DNA of 31,794 bases. Origin: DATBRC01 sp036560485. GTDB taxonomy: Bacteria; Pseudomonadota; Gammaproteobacteria; Burkholderiales; Burkholderiaceae_D. Of this stretch, positions 1-7,580 are shown piece by piece (within the stretch, counting starts at the first letter, position 1; the number at the start of each line of letters is the position of its first letter). The DNA is taken from contig DATBRC010000078.1 of assembly GCA_036560485.1 (NCBI GenBank), positions 1 to 31,794 of the forward strand, written 5' to 3'. Both the position numbers and the translations under genes were made by a program. The notes below the pieces were generated by a model. The model made no database searches, was not told the origin of the DNA, and saw only the letters and a program-made list of their open reading frames with translations.

Positions 1-1720
1 CGATCTGATTCATCGTGTCGCCGGCTTCATCGACGAGCTTGCCGCCGGCATTGACCTTGTCGACCGAGTCGCCGATCAGCGCCTTGATTTCCTTGGCGGC
101 AGCGGCCGAACGTTGCGCCAGGTTGCGCACTTCTGCCGCCACCACGGCAAAGCCGCGTCCCTGTTCGCCGGCACGTGCCGCTTCCACCGCCGCATTCAAT
201 GCGAGGATGTTGGTTTGAAAGGCGATGCCATCAATGACGCCGATGATGTCGACAATCTTGCGCGAGCTGTCCTGGATCGATCCCATCGTGGTGACCACCT
301 GCGACACCACTTGCCCGCCCTTGACTGCATAGTCGGATGCGGCCACCACCAATTGATTGGCTTGTTTCGCATTCGCGGCATTCTGCTTGACCGTATTGGT
401 CAACTGTTCCATCGATGCAGCCGTCTGTTCCAGCGAACTGGCTTGCGATTCGGTGCGGGCCGACAGGTCGGCATTACCGGTGGCGATTTCCTTTGAGCCA
501 ACATCAATCAATGAAGAACTATCGCGCACTTCTGAAATCATCGAAGCCAAACGTCCCTTCACCTCTCCCACTCTGCGCAATATGACACCCAACTCATCGC
601 CTGCCATGACTTGCGGATCTGGTTGAAGATCGCCGCCATACATGCGGTCAACCGACATTTCCAGCATCGTCAAACCGCCGCGGAAAGAAGCATAAAATGC
701 AAGCATCAGGTAACCTGAAATCAGTATCGACAACACAACCGCGACATACCCGATCAACTGCCGTTGATGAATGCCCCCCATTCGTTTGGTGAGTAATTCA
801 TCGAGATTAACCGAAGCCTGTTTTGATAATTGGTAGATGGAATCAATCGGCACCGCAGTGTTGTCAATATAATCTCGGGCCGGCTTTTGGAAAAACTCGC
901 TCGCCGATATATCACCTGTATGAGAAACCAGCATGGCACGCACTGTCTCCAGGCGATCACGTGACGCTTTCAAATCCTTGGCAAGCGCTGCTGTTTGCCC
1001 GATCGCAGAATCAATATCGACAATTGCATTGTCGAGCGAACGCTTGGCCAACAATCCTGTTTCCGATATTTTTCTTGCCTCTGCCAGAGTAATTTCTTTA
1101 CGCGCTATGGCCGCTGCAGTCAGGCTACGTATTTGATCCATATCCACTGCCAGCGTAACTAAAGTAGAAGCGATTGCATTCATTAGATAAAATGAATCAA
1201 TATCCGGATCCAACGTCAGGTTGGCATGATTGGCAGCCAGTTTGATATGCTTTTGCAGTTCGAGCGTAAGCTTGCGATAAGCGCCATCGTCATTAGACTT
1301 TGCAGCATCCAGCCATGCCTGTTTTAACGTGGCCCATTCATTGACCAATTCAAGCTCGGAAATGATGCTCTTCATCGCATCAATATTCTGTATCTGCTGA
1401 TTGGTTTTATCCTGTACTTGAGCGTAAGAGGATCGCAAAGCAGCATCATCGCCGGCCTGACTGGCGCTTGCGTAAGCGCGTGATGACTGAACCAGTCGGG
1501 TTAATTCACTAAGCTGAGTGACATATACCACGCCTACCCGCTCTTTCCGGACAAATTCGGCGTTGGCACTCCATTCCTGTTGCAGGAGAAATATCAGTGC
1601 AAGGAGTGGAATTAATATAGCAGACGAAATCAGGACGAATTTCGGCAGTACCCGCATACGATCCATCAAGCGGCTGCCTGGAGACAGTAGATGACCTGCT
1701 GTATTCAAAACAATGTTCAT
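1..1720 (-). CDS. Methyl-accepting chemotaxis protein, 3' end cut by window edge
   Basis: This is a transmembrane chemoreceptor that would signal through CheW/CheA. The open frame runs from an ATG at 1720 to the window edge, giving about 573 codons with no stop. The start is supported by a GGAGG Shine-Dalgarno just upstream. I read a first membrane segment near residues 24-45, a helical periplasmic region of about 290 residues, a second membrane segment near residues 335-355, a HAMP-like linker, and then the conserved signalling domain. That domain includes DGIAFQTNILALNAAVEAAR and the hairpin tip AGEQGRGFAVVAAEVR. It lies downstream of the TRAP operon on the same strand with its own 190-bp leader. 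GC content is not uniform: roughly 60% over the signalling tip and much lower over the periplasmic part. The ligand is unknown and the C-terminus is not visible. Confidence 0.95.
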   Translation of the reverse strand, partial: MNIVLNTAGHLLSPGSRLMDRMRVLPKFVLISSAILIPLLALIFLLQQEWSANAEFVRKERVGVVYVTQLSELTRLVQSSRAYASASQAGDDAALRSSYAQVQDKTNQQIQNIDAMKSIISELELVNEWATLKQAWLDAAKSNDDGAYRKLTLELQKHIKLAANHANLTLDPDIDSFYLMNAIASTLVTLAVDMDQIRSLTAAAIARKEITLAEARKISETGLLAKRSLDNAIVDIDSAIGQTAALAKDLKASRDRLETVRAMLVSHTGDISASEFFQKPARDYIDNTAVPIDSIYQLSKQASVNLDELLTKRMGGIHQRQLIGYVAVVLSILISGYLMLAFYASFRGGLTMLEMSVDRMYGGDLQPDPQVMAGDELGVILRRVGEVKGRLASMISEVRDSSSLIDVGSKEIATGNADLSARTESQASSLEQTAASMEQLTNTVKQNAANAKQANQLVVAASDYAVKGGQVVSQVVTTMGSIQDSSRKIVDIIGVIDGIAFQTNILALNAAVEAARAGEQGRGFAVVAAEVRNLAQRSAAAAKEIKALIGDSVDKVNAGGKLVDEAGDTMNQI

Positions 1721-1740
1721 GTCGCCTCCGAATATGAAAA

Positions 1741-1769
1741 TCAATGCAGTACGACTTTGCTTGCATTGA
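1741..1769 (-). repeat. Perfect 8-bp inverted repeat in the chemoreceptor leader
   Basis: TCAATGCA at 1741-1748 is matched by TGCATTGA at 1762-1769 with a 13-base spacer. It lies 21-49 bases upstream of the chemoreceptor start, so it could be an operator overlapping the promoter or a hairpin in the 5' untranslated RNA. No regulator can be named. Confidence 0.4.
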
Positions 1770-1829
1770 TATGCATTATCTTTTTTTATTTAGCATAGCT
1801 TACTAATTGATTTTAAAGACATTTATGTA

Positions 1830-1864
1830 TCATCCTGCCGACAAAGTAAAAGTCGGCAAGATGA
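1830..1864 (-). terminator. Stem-loop after dctM, probable terminator
   Basis: The arms TCATCCTGCCGAC (1830-1842) and GTCGGCAAGATGA (1852-1864) pair over 13 positions with one mismatch around a 9-base loop. The element lies 48 bases beyond the dctM stop codon. The T-rich stretch on the minus strand side is weak, so termination may be partial or Rho-assisted. Confidence 0.5.
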
Positions 1865-1911
1865 TATCTTTACAAAGGCTCAGTAGAACTCTTTATAAAA
1901 TCGCCTCATTT

Positions 1912-3192
1912 CTAACGATAAAAGATATGAGGAAGCAGCATGGTGATCTGAGGGGTATATGTGATCAAAACGAGAAATACGATCATCGTGAGAAGCCAAG
2001 GAAGCACGGCGACAGTCAGTTCGGTAATGCCCATTTTGGTAATGCTTGAAGCCACATAGAGATTCAGACCGACCGGCGGATGACACATACCAACTTCCAT
2101 ATTCACAATCATCATGATGCCGAAGTGGATTGGATCGATGCCAAGCCGCACAGCAACCGGGAAAAGAATCGGCGCCATAATCAAAATGATCGATGATGGC
2201 TCCATGACGTTGCCGGCCAAAAGCAAAAGCACGTTCACAACCAGCAGGAATCCAACGGTGCCGAGTCCCATATTAAGAATGGCTTCCGTCAGCAATTGAG
2301 GAATATTTTCCGATGTCATCAAGAAAGAGAACAGCGCTGCGTTGGTGATGATGTACAAAATCATCGCTGACATCGCCGCCGAATCCAGCAGAACCTTCGG
2401 CACATTCTTGAAGCCGATATCCTTATAGACAAAGACCGAAATGAAGAACGCATACACTGCGCTCATCGCGGCCGCCTCGGTTGCCGTGAAAAGGCCGCTG
2501 AAAATACCGCCGATGACAATCACAACCAGGAAAAGACCCCAGGCACTATCCTTGAATGCGTCAATTCGATCCGCCCAACTGGCCTTTGGAAGACGAGGAT
2601 AACCATTCTTGCGGGCGATATACCATGTTGTCATGCACAACATCGTCATCAGTATCAATCCCGGTATTACGCCAGCAATAAATAGAGCGCCGATCGATAC
2701 GTTCGTGGAGACTGCATAAATCACCTTGATCACCGAAGGCAGCATCAAGATGCCAAGAGCGCCTGACGTTGCAATTACTCCAGCGCCAAATTTCCGTGGA
2801 AAGCCTTGCTTGACCATTTCAGGAAGCGCAACGGAACCAATCGCAGCCACAGTAGCGACGCTTGAACCGCATACCGATGCAAACAATGCGCAGGCAACGA
2901 CACTCGCCAGTCCAATGCCGCCATGCCAATGTCCCACCATCGTGGTGGCAAACCGGATCATGCGTTTGGCCACACCGCCATGCGTCAAAAAGGTGCCGGC
3001 CAGGAGGAAAAACGGAATCGCCATGATTTCGAAGTTTTCGATCCCGGTAAACAGCTTGAGGGCCACCGACTCGATCGGAACATGCGTCATCGTAAAAAGA
3101 TAGGTTAGAACCGTCAGTCCCAACGAAATCGATATCGGCATGCCCGTCAGCATCAGGCCGAAAAGAAGAACAAAAATGATCAGTGCGTTCAT
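1912..3192 (-). CDS. dctM: TRAP transporter large permease subunit (DctM)
   Basis: This is the large inner-membrane subunit of a tripartite ATP-independent periplasmic transporter. In this family it forms the ion-coupled channel that takes substrate from the DctP receptor. The 426-residue product has the normal length for DctM. It is almost entirely hydrophobic, starting with MNALIIFVLLFGLMLTGMP, and contains the conserved internal motifs GGVAKRMIRFA, PPSSIILIM-like EPSSIILIMAPILFP and GMCHPPVGLNL. Its ATG overlaps the dctQ stop codon by four bases (ATGA), which indicates translational coupling. A stem-loop follows at 1830-1864. Dicarboxylate specificity is only a family-level guess, because TRAP systems also carry sialic acid, ectoine, keto acids and others. 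Confidence 0.95.
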   Translation of the reverse strand: MNALIIFVLLFGLMLTGMPISISLGLTVLTYLFTMTHVPIESVALKLFTGIENFEIMAIPFFLLAGTFLTHGGVAKRMIRFATTMVGHWHGGIGLASVVACALFASVCGSSVATVAAIGSVALPEMVKQGFPRKFGAGVIATSGALGILMLPSVIKVIYAVSTNVSIGALFIAGVIPGLILMTMLCMTTWYIARKNGYPRLPKASWADRIDAFKDSAWGLFLVVIVIGGIFSGLFTATEAAAMSAVYAFFISVFVYKDIGFKNVPKVLLDSAAMSAMILYIITNAALFSFLMTSENIPQLLTEAILNMGLGTVGFLLVVNVLLLLAGNVMEPSSIILIMAPILFPVAVRLGIDPIHFGIMMIVNMEVGMCHPPVGLNLYVASSITKMGITELTVAVLPWLLTMIVFLVLITYTPQITMLLPHIFYR

Positions 3193-3770
3193 ATTGGGTC
3201 GCTCCCCGATAAGCCAGGTGCGTCCATCGCATCCTCTTTCACGCCTTCGACATGTGCGTGGTCATGCTTTGGCAGATCGCCGGTTTTCAGGAAGTGCCAT
3301 GACACCTGAAGAAACCGGAAACACATCAGATAAGATCCAAGTGGAACAGCAAGATAGACTACCCACATTGGCATCTCCAGATCTGATGATGTCTGGCCGG
3401 TTGAATACATTTGAAATACAAACGAAGCGCCCAGCGTTCCGATAATGCCGGTAAAGAGTGCGCCTGCAGCCAAACCGAAAAGGATCAGATGATTCTTCCA
3501 CTTGGTCTCCAGCCGATTGATCAGCACATCGACACCGACGTGAATGCCTGTGCGTACTCCATACGCAGCGCCGAATTTCGCCATCCATACAAACATGAAG
3601 ATGCACAATTCTTGTGCCCAACTCGTATTGATTTGAATGAGCGCGTCTTGAACGATGGGTATTGGAAGTCCGGATGCGTAGCGATGCACGACCGCTATGA
3701 ATATGATCAGAGTGGCGGCCCCCATCAGGAAGGCAATCAGCCATTCTTCCAAGTGATTTAGAAGTTTCAT
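3189..3770 (-). CDS. dctQ: TRAP transporter small permease subunit (DctQ)
   Basis: This is the small membrane subunit of the TRAP transporter and normally forms a complex with DctM. The 193-residue product has four hydrophobic segments: near residues 12-30, 49-68, 93-118 and 133-155. It carries the DctQ-type pattern WAQELCIFMFVWMAKFGAAY, with the conserved E/W region in the second segment. The last 30 residues are charged and His/Asp-rich, an unremarkable cytoplasmic tail. The gene follows dctP after an 83-base gap containing a hairpin and overlaps dctM by four bases. No strong Shine-Dalgarno is visible before its ATG, so its translation may be weaker than that of dctP. Confidence 0.92.
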   Translation of the reverse strand: MKLLNHLEEWLIAFLMGAATLIIFIAVVHRYASGLPIPIVQDALIQINTSWAQELCIFMFVWMAKFGAAYGVRTGIHVGVDVLINRLETKWKNHLILFGLAAGALFTGIIGTLGASFVFQMYSTGQTSSDLEMPMWVVYLAVPLGSYLMCFRFLQVSWHFLKTGDLPKHDHAHVEGVKEDAMDAPGLSGSDPI

Positions 3771-3813
3771 TTGATTTCTGAATTGAATATTAATGTAGAT
3801 GCGTGAACTGAAT

Positions 3814-3841
3814 GAGGGGTTTTATCTCCCGATCACCCCTC
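3814..3841 (-). promoter_or_regulatory. Hairpin between dctP and dctQ
   Basis: GAGGGGT (3814-3820) pairs perfectly with ACCCCTC (3835-3841) in the dctP-dctQ gap. There is no T-tract on the minus strand, so it is unlikely to be a full terminator. In binding-protein transporter operons such hairpins typically protect the upstream receptor mRNA, giving more DctP than membrane subunits. That role is inferred here. Confidence 0.5.
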
Positions 3842-3853
3842 TTCTCCTTATAA

Positions 3854-4855
3854 TTATTTCGAATGACTCACTGCCTCTTTATTGACTGCATCGATCAGAT
3901 CTTTACCAATACGGCTTTCCATCGATTTTTGGACAGGCAGAAGAGCTTGATGCCACTCTTCTTTTTCCTTGTCCGTCAGTGTAATAAATGTCGTCTTCCC
4001 GGACTTGCGCACTGCGTCAAGCGACGCATCATTATCTTTTTGAGCGACTGATTTTTCGAAGTCTGTCGATTCCTTCATCGCTTTTTCCAGCGCCGTTCTG
4101 ATATCGCCAGGCAAGCCATCCCAGAATTTTTTGTTAACAATCACTGCATATCCAAGATATCCATGATTTGACAGTGTCAGATATTTTTGAACTTCGTGCA
4201 TCTTCTGGGTATAGAAATTCGATGGGGGATTTTCAGTGCCGTCAACAACGCCTGACTGCAATCCCTGATACACCTCGGAAAATGCGAGCACCTGTGGATT
4301 GGCGCCTAGTGCACGCATCTCGGCATCCAATACCTTGGATGACTGAATCCGCATTTTGAGTCCCTTGAAATCTGCAGGTGTGCGCAGCGGCTTATTGGCG
4401 GACATGTCTTTAAAACCGTTATCCCAATATGCGAGGCCGGTGATATCCCGTGTTTCGAGTTTCTTCAGCAATCCCTTTCCAATTGGACCTTCCGTCACAC
4501 TGTATAACGCTTCCTTGGTTGGGAAAATATACGGAAGATCGAATACTTCGAATTCTTTGACACCAAGAGGACCAAACTTGGCAAGTGACGGCGCCAGCAT
4601 CTGTACTGCGCCGAGCTGCAGAGCCTCAAGCTCTTCCTTGTCTTTGTATAACTGACTGTTTGGATACACATCGACGCGCACTTTGCCGCCGGTATACTTT
4701 TCTGCCAATTGTTTGAATCGATCTGCAGCCTGGCCTTTAGGGGTATCGGCGGCCACAACATGGCTGAATTTGATGACAATCGGTGCCTGGCTAAAAGCCT
4801 GCCCTGCTGCTGTTAAAGAAAATATGGCGGCAAACGCCAGTTGCTTGAATCCCAT
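3854..4855 (-). CDS. dctP: TRAP transporter periplasmic solute-binding protein (DctP)
   Basis: This is the extracytoplasmic receptor that captures substrate and delivers it to DctQM. An upstream in-frame ATG at 4876 exists, but the ATG at 4855 sits 7 bases behind a clear AAGGAG and begins a clean signal peptide, so I chose it (333 residues). The peptide is MGFKQLAFAAIFSLTAAGQA with cleavage likely after AFS or FSQA. Family landmarks are IKFSHVVAADTPKG, GAVQMLAPS and GLKMRIQSS. The arginine in GLKMRIQSS (about R169) is the residue that binds the substrate carboxylate in DctP proteins. It is first in the dctPQM operon. Similarity to C4-dicarboxylate receptors and a DctS-like kinase 3 kb away suggest an organic acid, but the ligand is not proven. 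Confidence 0.94.
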   Translation of the reverse strand: MGFKQLAFAAIFSLTAAGQAFSQAPIVIKFSHVVAADTPKGQAADRFKQLAEKYTGGKVRVDVYPNSQLYKDKEELEALQLGAVQMLAPSLAKFGPLGVKEFEVFDLPYIFPTKEALYSVTEGPIGKGLLKKLETRDITGLAYWDNGFKDMSANKPLRTPADFKGLKMRIQSSKVLDAEMRALGANPQVLAFSEVYQGLQSGVVDGTENPPSNFYTQKMHEVQKYLTLSNHGYLGYAVIVNKKFWDGLPGDIRTALEKAMKESTDFEKSVAQKDNDASLDAVRKSGKTTFITLTDKEKEEWHQALLPVQKSMESRIGKDLIDAVNKEAVSHSK

Positions 4856-5509
4856 GGTATCGCTCCTTTTTTTCACACACGTTAAAAAAAATTAAAGAAA
4901 TGCTGGGTTGAATATTATTCTTTTCAGCCAAGATTGAAACCTTCGGGAAACACGTACAAAACCAACGATTGTTTGTCACAATAAAATTTATTGATATGTT
5001 TTAAATATGTACTTGTACTGCGTTGCTTGAGGACGTGCTGCGCAATCGATCCGCAGAATGCTGAAAAGAAGGCGCTCGCGGATGTCATATTTTTTGGTCT
5101 CACTTTATTTTTCTTTGAATAAATTATTAAGCTGGTTGGCCATTATTACAATACCAATCAATACCAGTCTGTATTACAAAACAACAAAAACGTCATTTGT
5201 TTTGCCAGTTTTTTTAAGTGCGCCACCAACTTACGATATTGATAACATCGAATCGACTTTAAATCGAGGCGCACATTTATTCATCTTGATTGCGGCCATG
5301 CATGCACAGAATCACATTTGACGAATTCTTCGCGCAGTATTTTTTCGTATTACGAAGAACCGCTACCTGCGCCATTTTTATGAAATTGCCAACGTCTGCA
5401 AACCTCAGTGTTTTATGCAAAGACTTGTAGGGGATTCCACCAATAGGTTTCTTGACCTCATAAAAATAAAATGATCCTGTGTTAAATCAACACACACGGG
5501 AGAATCAAC
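4856..5509. other. 654-bp divergent intergenic region, dctP versus Liv-type receptor
   Basis: This AT-rich spacer must hold the two divergent promoters. I see no convincing -24/-12 or -35/-10 pair for dctP. An ORF at 5058-5321 (plus, 87 codons) has no Shine-Dalgarno and no recognisable domain, and I do not call it. A 7-bp inverted repeat, TTCTTCG (5326-5332) with CGAAGAA (5353-5359), lies about 150 bases before the plus-strand gene and is the only clear symmetrical structure. Confidence 0.4.
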
Positions 5510-6643
5510 ATGTTTACCTCACTATACAAAACGCTTTTCGTGCTTGTTATGGTTTGCGTCAGCTCTACCAGCTTTGCCGAAGAAGGCGTTTCCAAAGACA
5601 AGATATTGATAGGACAAACGATTGGCATTACGGGAACAGTAGCAGGACCAGTCAAGGAAATGCTGGAGGGCGCAAACGCCTACTTCAATGCCATTAACTC
5701 GAATGGCGGAATATACGGCCGTAAAATAAAACTCATTTCGCTTGATGATAAATTCGATCCTGCTCTTTCTGCACAAAATACAAAAAAATTAATCGTTGAC
5801 GAACATGTATTCGCCATGTTTCAAAGTCGCGGGACGCCTCATACACAGGCAATGCTTCCAATTCTTGAGAAATATAGCGTCCCTCTCATTGCGCCATCCA
5901 CTGGCGCGGCGATTTTCCATGATCCGGTGCTGCCTCTTGTATTTAACGTCCGTCCCCGCTATCAACTTGAAGTAGCAAAAGGAATTGAATTTTTTGCACT
6001 TGCCGGATACAAGAAAATCGGTCTTTTACACGTCGATGACACGTTTGGGAAAGACGGACTTGCAGGTTTCAAGATCGCCATGCAGGCTCATCATCTTGAG
6101 CCAACAATCATTACCAGCTTTGCGAGAGTGAATCCGGATAATGCGCTTGCCGCAACTAACATTCTTGCTGCCGATCCAGCTGCGTTAATCATCGTCAGCT
6201 CAGAAAAAAATACGGTCGATGTGATCAAAGAGATTCGGGCGAAAGGCGGCAAGATGACGATCATGACCTTATCCAATAATTCATCCGATGCATTCATCAG
6301 TCATTTAGGCACAGATGCCGCCGGCATCATGCTTTCACAAATTACACCTGCCCCGGAACTGCTTTCATCAGTGCTCGGACAGGAGCTGCGTACCGTTGGA
6401 AAAGTATCAAAAGTAACGTATTCATACGCAGCGATGGAAGGATTTGTATCGGCAAAGGTTTTGGTAGAAGGGCTTCGGAAAGCAGGGCCAAATTTAACGC
6501 GCGAACAATTTATCAAGGCGCTGGAATCCATTAAAAGAGAAGACCTCGGCGGAATTTCGCTTAGCTATAGCCCAGGCAATCATAGCGGCAGCGAATATGT
6601 CGAACTGACCATGATTGGCAAGAAGCGCGCTTATGTACGGTAG
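5510..6643 (+). CDS. Orphan Liv-type (type I) periplasmic substrate-binding protein
   Basis: This is a periplasmic receptor of the branched-chain amino acid ABC family (Peripla_BP_6 fold), 377 residues. GGGAG lies 7 bases before the ATG. A signal peptide covers about residues 1-24, ending SSTSFAEE. Family motifs are ILIGQTIGITG, GANAYFNAINSNGGIYGR, the DDKFDP segment and GYKKIGLLHVDDTFGKDG. No permease or ATPase gene adjoins it. Instead it sits between a TRAP operon and a DctS-like two-component system. That position suggests it may act as a sensing partner or share the LivHMGF permeases encoded 20 kb away; both ideas are inference. It is clearly more divergent from the two livK genes in this window than they are from each other, so its ligand probably differs. 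Confidence 0.88.
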   Translation: MFTSLYKTLFVLVMVCVSSTSFAEEGVSKDKILIGQTIGITGTVAGPVKEMLEGANAYFNAINSNGGIYGRKIKLISLDDKFDPALSAQNTKKLIVDEHVFAMFQSRGTPHTQAMLPILEKYSVPLIAPSTGAAIFHDPVLPLVFNVRPRYQLEVAKGIEFFALAGYKKIGLLHVDDTFGKDGLAGFKIAMQAHHLEPTIITSFARVNPDNALAATNILAADPAALIIVSSEKNTVDVIKEIRAKGGKMTIMTLSNNSSDAFISHLGTDAAGIMLSQITPAPELLSSVLGQELRTVGKVSKVTYSYAAMEGFVSAKVLVEGLRKAGPNLTREQFIKALESIKREDLGGISLSYSPGNHSGSEYVELTMIGKKRAYVR

Positions 6644-6774
6644 AGAGCAAATGAGAATCCGGAATCTCTTCTGTAATTCTTATCTGTAGAGCAGATTGTG
6701 AATCGGTATGCGAGTAACGAAGCGATCATCTCATCTGCGGGCGAAGATACGATGATGCATATTGATTTTCAGTG

Positions 6775-6790
6775 GTACATGTACGTACGT
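6775..6790. promoter_or_regulatory. Overlapping palindromes GTACATGTAC / ACGTACGT
   Basis: GTACATGTAC (6775-6784) is a perfect palindrome overlapping a second one, ACGTACGT (6783-6790). Together they end about 45 bases upstream of the predicted start of the candidate small RNA. This is a plausible activator site; the cognate regulator is unknown. Confidence 0.4.
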
Positions 6791-6801
6791 ATTTTCCCGA
6801 A

Positions 6802-6830
6802 TTGATGAGCGGAAAATGAATTGCTACAGT
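6802..6830 (+). promoter_or_regulatory. Promoter of the candidate small RNA (sigma-54 or sigma-70)
   Basis: Two readings fit the same bases. As a sigma-70 promoter it has TTGATG (6802-6807), a 17-base spacer and TACAGT (6825-6830) with an extended TG at 6822-6823. As a sigma-54 promoter it has the invariant GG (6811-6812) and GC (6823-6824) with exactly 10 bases between and TTGCT at -12. Both predict a start near 6836. Confidence 0.45.
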
Positions 6831-6835
6831 AATGA

Positions 6836-6914
6836 CTCTCCTTTCTCCTCTTCACGTTGAGAGTCGTGTATGAGATGAGATTTTCCCCGGGGATCACTAG
6901 TCCCCGGGTTTTTT
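6836..6914 (+). ncRNA. Candidate small RNA with CUCCUC loop
   Basis: There is no reading frame here, but promoter-like bases lie immediately upstream and a textbook terminator at 6886-6914. The 5' part would fold into a hairpin. GACTCTC (6834-6840) pairs perfectly with GAGAGTC (6859-6865), leaving an 18-base loop that contains TCTCCTCTT. CUCCUC in a loop is complementary to the Shine-Dalgarno sequence, as in several small RNAs that block translation. The transcript would be about 80 nt. Alternatively the region is simply the 3' untranslated end of the binding-protein gene that stops at 6643, from which a small RNA could be processed. Confidence 0.45.
6886..6914 (+). terminator. Strong Rho-independent terminator
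   Basis: CCCGGGGA (6886-6893) pairs perfectly with TCCCCGGG (6901-6908) around a 7-base loop and is followed directly by six T residues (6909-6914). It terminates plus-strand transcription from the binding-protein gene and/or the candidate small RNA before the convergent regulator gene. Confidence 0.88.
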
Positions 6915-6959
6915 ATGCCTGTCATTTACTGCAGTTACCCAACGCAGCATAAAATCGAT

Positions 6960-7550
6960 TTACTTGAAAAGTTGGGATAGCTCTACCGCTTTGCGCACAT
7001 TCATTTTTTCGAATATCCGAGCACGGTGCGCTTCAACTGTGCGGATACTTATCCCAAGTTCATCGGCAATAATCTTATTCAGTTTACCTTCGAGAATGAG
7101 TTTAAGGACCTCTTTTTCCCTTTCTGTCAGTGAATCCCTTTTCTCCTGCGTTAAACTGGCCGCGCCGGCGATACGCGATGCGGCCAACGCGTCAATGATC
7201 CGATCCATGAGCTTATTATCATTGAATGGTTTTTCAAAAAAATCGAAAGCCCCTTTTTTCAGCATATCAACAGCCATTGGAACATCGCCATGACCTGTAA
7301 GGAAGATCACCGGAAATCTCTGGGCCAGTTGTCTTGACGCCATCACATCAAATAGCGCAACGCCATTAAAATCCGGCATGCGCACATCCAGCAGGATGCA
7401 ATCCCCTTCAGGATCGAATTCCATTTCATGATCTATCCATGCGAGCAAAGCGTTTGCACTCGAATAGCTCTTCGATTTGATATCCCTGGATTTTGCCAGC
7501 CATTCAAGTGAATCGCGAATTACTTCTTCATCATCAATAATATGCAGCAT
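6960..7550 (-). CDS. FixJ/DctR-type response regulator
   Basis: This two-domain transcription regulator (196 residues) is normally activated by phosphorylation from its partner kinase. The receiver domain covers residues 1-125 with acidic pocket DDEE at the N-terminus, phospho-acceptor D55 in LLDVRMPD, T85 in VIFLTGHG and K107 in FFEKPF. A LuxR-type helix-turn-helix follows at about 140-190 (LTEREKEVLKLILEGKLNK and SIRTVEAHRARIFEKM). AAGGAGG lies 6 bases before the ATG. The kinase gene ends 30 bases upstream, so the two form an operon. In Rhodobacter capsulatus, DctS and a FixJ-like DctR control dctPQM; the same arrangement here, with dctPQM about 2 kb away, makes that control likely but unproven. 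Confidence 0.92.
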   Translation of the reverse strand: MLHIIDDEEVIRDSLEWLAKSRDIKSKSYSSANALLAWIDHEMEFDPEGDCILLDVRMPDFNGVALFDVMASRQLAQRFPVIFLTGHGDVPMAVDMLKKGAFDFFEKPFNDNKLMDRIIDALAASRIAGAASLTQEKRDSLTEREKEVLKLILEGKLNKIIADELGISIRTVEAHRARIFEKMNVRKAVELSQLFK

Positions 7551-7580
7551 TGTCGGCCTCCTTCTATGTTTTAGATTCTC

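Noticed and set aside
5058..5321. 87-codon plus-strand frame in the dctP / receptor intergenic region
   Set aside because: No Shine-Dalgarno, no recognisable domain, low-complexity hydrophobic translation in AT-rich DNA; more likely a chance frame across two divergent promoters.
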